Source: Thalassospira profundimaris (GTDB lineage: Bacteria > Pseudomonadota > Alphaproteobacteria > Rhodospirillales > Thalassospiraceae). Taken from it: a stretch of DNA of 64,000 bases. Made by a program: the position numbers and the translations under genes. The stretch is from the NCBI RefSeq assembly GCF_003326795.1, contig NZ_JPWI01000005.1, positions 218,691-282,690 on the forward strand. Reading direction: 5' to 3'. Position 1 is the first letter of the stretch; the number at the start of each line of letters is the position of its first letter. Below the pieces are notes generated by a model. The model did no database searches. It saw nothing but the letters and a program-made list of their open reading frames with translations, and was not told the origin of the DNA. This document shows, in pieces, positions 57,536 to 64,000 of the stretch.

Positions 57536-58702
57536 TCAGGATTTGGCTTCCTTGATCAGACCAACGAAACGTTTGAACAGGTAGTGGCTGTCATGCGGCC
57601 CCGGGGAAGCTTCCGGGTGGTACTGAACCGCAAAGGCCGGTTTGTCTTTGGCGCGCAGACCCGCAAGCGACCCGTCAAACAGCGAGAAGTGGGTTGCTTC
57701 GACATCGTCAGGCAGGCTGTCCTTGTCAACGACAAAGCCGTGGTTCTGCGAGGTGATCTCGACGACACCGGTGGTGGTGTCCTTGACCGGGTGGTTGGCA
57801 CCGCGATGGCCGACATCCATTTTCTTGGTCTTCGCACCAAGGGCGAGCGCCATCATCTGATGACCAAGGCAGATGCCAAAGACAGGTTTGCCACTATCAA
57901 TCAGCTTGCGAATGGTAGGGACCGCATATTCGCCAGTTGCCGCAGGATCACCAGGACCGTTCGACAGGAAGATGCCATCCGGGCTCATCGCAAGGATTTC
58001 TTCAGCCGAGGTGGTTGCCGGAACAACCGAGACCTTGCAATCAAGGCTTGCGAGATTGCGCAGGATGTTGCGCTTTACGCCGTAATCGATGGCGACGACA
58101 TGGTGTTTGGCATTGCCAAGCTTGCCGTAACCGTCTTCACGCGACCACAGGGTTTCTTCCCAGTCATAGCCGGTCGTGCAGCTGTTATCCTTGGCAAGAT
58201 CCATGCCCTCGAGGCCCGGCCATTCATTTGCCTTGGCAATCAGGGCCGGAATATCAAAGATACCATCCGGGTTATGGCAGATCACGCCATTGGGAGCGCC
58301 TTCGGTACGGATGCGCTTGGTCAGGCGACGGGTATCGACACCTGCGATCCCGATACGGCCATGTTCGGCAAGCCATTCGTTGAAATGTTTCCGGGCACGA
58401 TAGTTGGAAGGCTCGGTGATGTCCTGGCGCAAGATGCAGCCAAGGGCAACCGGTTTGGCATTTTCAATATCTTCGTCGTTGGTGCCGACGTTGCCGATAT
58501 GCGGGAAGGTAAAGGTAATCATCTGACCGGCGTAGGATGGGTCGGTCATGATTTCCTGATAGCCCGTGATAGAGGTGTTGAAGCAGACTTCACCGACGAC
58601 CTCTCCTCGGGCACCGACGCCGCGTCCCCAAAATACTGAACCATCTGCGAGAACCAGAACGGCAGAAGCACCAGGAGGCGGGGTGTGCGTGGGCGCTGAC
58701 AT
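57536..58702 (-). CDS. carA: Carbamoyl-phosphate synthase small chain
   Basis: 388 residues from the ATG at 58702, with AAGGACA 10 bases upstream; the longer frame to 58822 lacks family sequence. N-terminal CarA domain (PPPGASAVLVLADGSVFWG, then SITGYQEIMTDPSYAGQ) and a C-terminal class I glutaminase with the catalytic Cys in FGICLGHQMMALA and HPEASPGPHDS. It supplies ammonia to CarB. A 96-base gap separates it from carB. Confidence 0.97.
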   Translation of the reverse strand: MSAPTHTPPPGASAVLVLADGSVFWGRGVGARGEVVGEVCFNTSITGYQEIMTDPSYAGQMITFTFPHIGNVGTNDEDIENAKPVALGCILRQDITEPSNYRARKHFNEWLAEHGRIGIAGVDTRRLTKRIRTEGAPNGVICHNPDGIFDIPALIAKANEWPGLEGMDLAKDNSCTTGYDWEETLWSREDGYGKLGNAKHHVVAIDYGVKRNILRNLASLDCKVSVVPATTSAEEILAMSPDGIFLSNGPGDPAATGEYAVPTIRKLIDSGKPVFGICLGHQMMALALGAKTKKMDVGHRGANHPVKDTTTGVVEITSQNHGFVVDKDSLPDDVEATHFSLFDGSLAGLRAKDKPAFAVQYHPEASPGPHDSHYLFKRFVGLIKEAKS

Positions 58703-58748
58703 TGGCAAATGTCCTTTCGATCTTTCCACGGTGAGACACGGAGTCTTT

Positions 58749-58778
58749 ATATATAATAAATACAGGCAAGCCGACAAA
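58749..58778 (-). promoter_or_regulatory. Predicted carA promoter
   Basis: On the minus strand TTGTCG (58778-58773) and a TATATA box in the AT-only stretch TTTATTATATATAAA are separated by 16-17 bases, about 45 bases upstream of the carA ATG. Confidence 0.5.
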
Positions 58779-59068
58779 AACGACTGCAATCTGACTGCAT
58801 ACCGGGCATGCGGACGTGCCAAGTCGATCCCAGCATGTTGGACTGTGCATCTGTGATGTCACAGCGGGCCGTGCTGGAAGCGAAGCAAATCGTAATCCCG
58901 GTAGGCAAATTGGCGGATGTCTACGGGAGTCGTCCGGTCCTGTCAAGAACCCATCGAAACTTTTATTTTCCAAGGAAAATCAACGGTTTGCGGGGGAAGG
59001 TTTTCTTTGCGTCGAATGCCGTAATGGGGTATGTTCGGTCCTTTCTTCCACAGAATCAGAGATGAGCC

Positions 59069-59524
59069 ATGCTGCGATCGCAGCTTAACGACGCTTTGAA
59101 AAAGGCTGTCCTTGCCAAGGATGCCTGCTCCGTTACCACCGTGCGCCTTATTCTGGCAGCACTTAAAGAACGCGATATCGCTGCACGGGGCGAGGGCAAT
59201 ACCGACGGCATCACGGATGACGACATCATCAATCTGCTTCAGGCAATGGTGAAACAGCGCCGTGAAAGCATCGAGATGTACACCAAGGGCAACCGCCCGG
59301 AACTTGCTGATCAGGAAGCCGCAGAAATCGGCGTGATCGAAAAGTTCCTGCCCGCACAGCTTTCTGATGCTGAAATCGAGGAAGCCGTGCGTGGAACTGT
59401 TACCGAAATCGGCGCGACCTGTCTGAAAGACATGGGACGCACCATGGCAGCGCTGCGCGACAAATATAGCGGCACCATGGATTTCGGCAAAGCAGGTGGC
59501 GTTGCCAAAAAACTTCTGGGTTAA
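59069..59524 (+). CDS. GatB/YqeY domain protein
   Basis: 151 residues, all YqeY: LRSQLNDALKKAVLAKD at the N-terminus, TTVRLILAALKERDIAARG (about 23-41), the QRRESIEMYTKGNRPELADQEAAEI segment and a C-terminal AKKLLG. YqeY is related to the tRNA-binding tail of GatB and may aid tRNA aminoacylation; its role is not settled. It is upstream of dnaG on the same strand, a common order in alphaproteobacteria. Confidence 0.9.
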   Translation: MLRSQLNDALKKAVLAKDACSVTTVRLILAALKERDIAARGEGNTDGITDDDIINLLQAMVKQRRESIEMYTKGNRPELADQEAAEIGVIEKFLPAQLSDAEIEEAVRGTVTEIGATCLKDMGRTMAALRDKYSGTMDFGKAGGVAKKLLG

Positions 59525-59547
59525 TCCAGACAGTCCTATTTAATTTG

Positions 59548-59577
59548 AAAGCCGGGCGTGTAAAATCGTCCGGCTTT
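59548..59577 (+). terminator. Hairpin after yqeY, possible terminator
   Basis: AAAGCCGGGCG (59548-59558) pairs with CGTCCGGCTTT (59567-59577), one G-T pair, with an 8-base loop. Only TTT follows, so termination may be partial. Confidence 0.55.
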
Positions 59578-59704
59578 CGTCGTCCCTAAAGCCTGCCATG
59601 CGCGCGCATGATTTATAATGGCGTTCCCGTAAGAAGGCAGGGCTGGGGCAAAGACCATCAACAGGGTTGCGCACACGCGTAACCATAAACGGGATCGGGA
59701 CATC

Positions 59705-61594
59705 ATGAGCTTTCCCCAGTCGTTTCTGGACGACCTGCGGGCACGGGTAGGACTGGCAGATATTGTCGGTTCATCGGTGAAGCTGATCAAACGCGGCCGC
59801 GAATATTCCGGTCTGTGTCCGTTCCATTCCGAAAAATCCCCGTCGTTTACGGTCAATGAGCAAAAGGGTTTCTATCACTGCTTTGGCTGTGGGGCGCATG
59901 GCGATGTCATCAGTTTCATGATGAATACCCGTGGTCTGACCTTTGTCGAGGCGGTCGAGGTCCTTGCCAATCAGGTCGGCATGGAGGTGCCCAAACCGTC
60001 ACGTGAAGCCCAGGAACGCGAACAGAAGGCCAAAACCCTTTATGAGGTGATGGAGGCGGCCTGTGTGTTTTTTGAGCGCATGTTGCGCATGCCTGAGGGC
60101 AAGGAAGGGCTTGATTACTTCCATCGTCGCGGCCTTGACGACAAAACCATTACCGATTTCCGCCTTGGCTTTGCGCCCGATAACCGTGCGGCCCTGAAAG
60201 CAGCGCTCAAGCGCGAGGATATCGACGAAAGGCTGATGATCGAAGCAGGCCTTCTGATCGAGCCTGAAGACAACAGTCGGCAAAGTTATGACCGGTTCCG
60301 TGGCCGGGTGATGTTCCCGATCCTTGACCGGCGTGGCCGGGTGGTGGCCTTTGGCGGGCGCGTGATGGGCGATACCAAGCCGAAATACCTCAATAGCCCG
60401 GACACACCACTATTTCACAAGGGCCGCTTGCTTTACGGGTTGCCGCAGGCGCGCGAGGCGGCGCTCCATGATGCCCCGATCATCGTTACCGAGGGCTATA
60501 TGGATGTGATCGCCCTGCATCGCGCCGGTTTCCGGGGGGCTGTCGCGCCGCTTGGAACAGCGGTGACCGAGGAGCAGATCGGCGAGCTTTGGAAAATGAC
60601 CAACGAGCCGGTCCTGTGTCTGGATGGCGATGCAGCCGGGAAACGTGCGGCGGTGCGTGCAGCCGAGCGCGCCCTTCCGATCCTGCGCCCGGGCAAGTCA
60701 TTGCTGTTTTCCATCCTGCCTGAGGGCGAGGATCCCGATAGTCTGATGGCAGGTCCCGGCGGCTTTGAAAGCTTCAAGAAGATCATTGATCAGGCGGTTC
60801 CGCTGGCCGAGCTGGTCTGGCGGATGGATGTCGGGGCGCACAAGATCGATACCCCGGAACGGCGTGCGGCCCTTGAAGCTGATATCAATCAGCGTATTTC
60901 GGTGATTGCCGATGAGGCCGTACGCGGCCAGTACAAGTCGATGTTCAATGACCGGATCTGGAAACTGTTCAAGGGTGAGCGCGGAAACAGGCCCGTCGGG
61001 CGCGCTGTTTCGGGCGGTGGATATCAAAATAAAAAGCTGCCACGGGGTGGCAAACGCGGGAAAAATGACCATTTCTTGGGTCCGGCCGGGAAAGCAGTGC
61101 CGGGCATGTCGCGACCTCCGATGCAGAAGAAGCGCGATCTGCAGGACTCCATTCTTTTGCTGACACTGATCAATCATCCTGCCCTGCATGACGAGATCGG
61201 TGAACAGCTTGGAATCTATAGTTGTGCAGACTCCGCGCTTGACAATCTTCGTCGGGCCGTCTTAAAGCTGCTTGATGACGATCCTGGACTTGATTCCGAT
61301 TCAATCAGGACCCATTTGGAGCGCGACGGGCTGTCAGAGACAGTTTTGCGGGTGGTCAGTGCGGATGTAATTGCGCACGCCGCTTTCGCCAAGCCCGAAA
61401 CGCCGCTCGAACGGGCCAGAACGGGTTGGAAACAGGTTTTTTCCATGGCTGTAAGCTCCCTGGAGGACGAAGAGGCAAAATACGCCGTCCGACAGTTGGC
61501 AGCAGATACCAGTCAGGAAGAATGGGAGAGATTTTCTCACAGGCGTGAGGATCTCGCCCGTCGCCGGGAAAAAGTGTTCAAGCTCGACGACTGA
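59705..61594 (+). CDS. dnaG: DNA primase
   Basis: 629 residues. Zinc-binding domain Cys38, His41, Cys59, Cys62 (CPFH ... CFGC), RNA polymerase core with the TOPRIM acidic motif TEGYMDV near 262, and a C-terminal DnaB-interacting domain. It makes RNA primers for lagging-strand replication. Just upstream of rpoD, as in the macromolecular synthesis operon. Confidence 0.97.
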   Translation: MSFPQSFLDDLRARVGLADIVGSSVKLIKRGREYSGLCPFHSEKSPSFTVNEQKGFYHCFGCGAHGDVISFMMNTRGLTFVEAVEVLANQVGMEVPKPSREAQEREQKAKTLYEVMEAACVFFERMLRMPEGKEGLDYFHRRGLDDKTITDFRLGFAPDNRAALKAALKREDIDERLMIEAGLLIEPEDNSRQSYDRFRGRVMFPILDRRGRVVAFGGRVMGDTKPKYLNSPDTPLFHKGRLLYGLPQAREAALHDAPIIVTEGYMDVIALHRAGFRGAVAPLGTAVTEEQIGELWKMTNEPVLCLDGDAAGKRAAVRAAERALPILRPGKSLLFSILPEGEDPDSLMAGPGGFESFKKIIDQAVPLAELVWRMDVGAHKIDTPERRAALEADINQRISVIADEAVRGQYKSMFNDRIWKLFKGERGNRPVGRAVSGGGYQNKKLPRGGKRGKNDHFLGPAGKAVPGMSRPPMQKKRDLQDSILLLTLINHPALHDEIGEQLGIYSCADSALDNLRRAVLKLLDDDPGLDSDSIRTHLERDGLSETVLRVVSADVIAHAAFAKPETPLERARTGWKQVFSMAVSSLEDEEAKYAVRQLAADTSQEEWERFSHRREDLARRREKVFKLDD

Positions 61595-61708
61595 TCTTTG
61601 AGTGTTCTGCACTCAGGATCGGCGATCGGGCTATTTGTGATTTGCGCTGACAAGACAGCGCGTGGGACAACAACGGTACGAATGTACCCAGCGGGAAACG
61701 GGGAATAG

Positions 61709-63781
<2,073 letters not shown>

Positions 63782-63812
63782 GAATTCAGACGACGTTCGG
63801 GCTTGACCTTGG

Positions 63813-63865
63813 CCCGAAAATCGCTAGTTTTCGGGACCGCACCAGTCATCTGGTGCGGTCTTTTC
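63813..63865 (+). terminator. Tandem hairpin terminator after rpoD
   Basis: CCCGAAAA (63813-63820) / TTTTCGGG (63827-63834), then GACCGCACCAG (63835-63845) / CTGGTGCGGTC (63850-63860) with a TCAT loop, followed by TTTTC. The second stem is perfect over 11 bases. Confidence 0.88.
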
Positions 63866-63887
63866 TTTACCCGGACTTTTGTCTTGG

Positions 63888-63961
63888 GGACCCGTAGCTC
63901 AATTGGTTAGAGCCGACCGCTCATAACGGTCTGGTTGGGGGTTCAAGTCCCTCCGGGTCTA
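63888..63961 (+). tRNA. tRNA with CAU anticodon (elongator Met or Ile2)
   Basis: A 74-base cloverleaf: acceptor GGACCCG (63888-63894) pairs with CGGGTCT (63954-63960), D-arm contains AGCTCAATTGGTTAGAGC, anticodon stem GACCG/CGGTC encloses the loop CTCATAA with anticodon CAT (63922-63924), T-arm GGGGG-TTCAAGT-CCCTC. The discriminator is A and the CCA end is not encoded. Both elongator tRNA-Met and tRNA-Ile2 (lysidine-modified) use this anticodon; sequence alone does not decide. Confidence 0.9.
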
Positions 63962-63963
63962 CT

Positions 63964-64000
63964 ATGGAGCAGTGTTTACAGAGCGTATTCACTGCTCCAT
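63964..64000. repeat. Perfect 11-bp inverted repeat at the right edge
   Basis: ATGGAGCAGTG (63964-63974) and CACTGCTCCAT (63990-64000) with a 15-base loop follow the tRNA by two bases and end exactly at the window edge. It may be the tRNA terminator, cut off before its T-run. Confidence 0.6.

Overview
The window reads as a stretch of chromosome from a marine alphaproteobacterium of the Rhodospirillales, most like Thalassospira. This is inferred from gene content and order (ubiK-ybjN-proC, lgt-midA-pgeF, napEFDABC, divergent oxyR/ahpC-ahpD, yqeY-dnaG-rpoD), moderate GC and protein style; no database search was run. There is no prophage, insertion sequence, rRNA operon or CRISPR array. Most of it is core genome with one catabolic island in the middle.

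Layout. 1-3.5 kb (minus strand): partial phasin with a palindromic operator, a TetR/COQ9-like protein, proC, ybjN and ubiK. 3.7-13.6 kb (plus): hldD, lgt-midA-pgeF, a lipoprotein, prs, rplY-pth, ychF and a glutamine amidotransferase. 13.6-18.8 kb (minus): periplasmic nitrate reductase operon napEFDABC ending in a DUF2478 gene. 19-25.6 kb: zinc alcohol dehydrogenase, rhomboid protease, oxyR divergent from ahpC-ahpD with an OxyR site between them, an alpha/beta hydrolase and aspartate aminotransferase. 26-30.5 kb: a small unknown protein, uvrB behind an unusual CTGAC-repeat promoter, an orphan family 3 binding protein and msrP.

30.7-42 kb is the accessory catabolic region. A LysR regulator precedes an operon for a DUF1445 (D-glutamate-cyclase-like) protein, a DctPQM TRAP transporter, a DUF2848 protein and an amidase. 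Next to it is a vanillate O-demethylase module (vanB, vanR, vanA plus an orphan TRAP binding protein) marked by three ATTGGATCC-type VanR operators. Then come dps and an EF-G-like GTPase.

45.0-47.7 kb holds what I think is the most novel content: four apparent small RNA genes around a class III nucleotide cyclase gene. Two are on the plus strand and two on the minus strand. Each is a string of hairpins with C-rich loops (CCCCA, CCC, CCCC, C8) ending in a strong intrinsic terminator. The plus-strand pair share a closing stem that is kept by compensatory change, and the minus-strand pair share a near-identical hairpin plus GCCTCCCTG element. C-rich loops suggest pairing to ribosome binding sites.

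48-64 kb returns to core genes: a LysR regulator, trxB, an Lrp-family regulator, a small membrane protein, a chemoreceptor, greA, carB-carA, yqeY, dnaG, rpoD with a very long acidic insert, and a tRNA with a CAU anticodon at the right edge.
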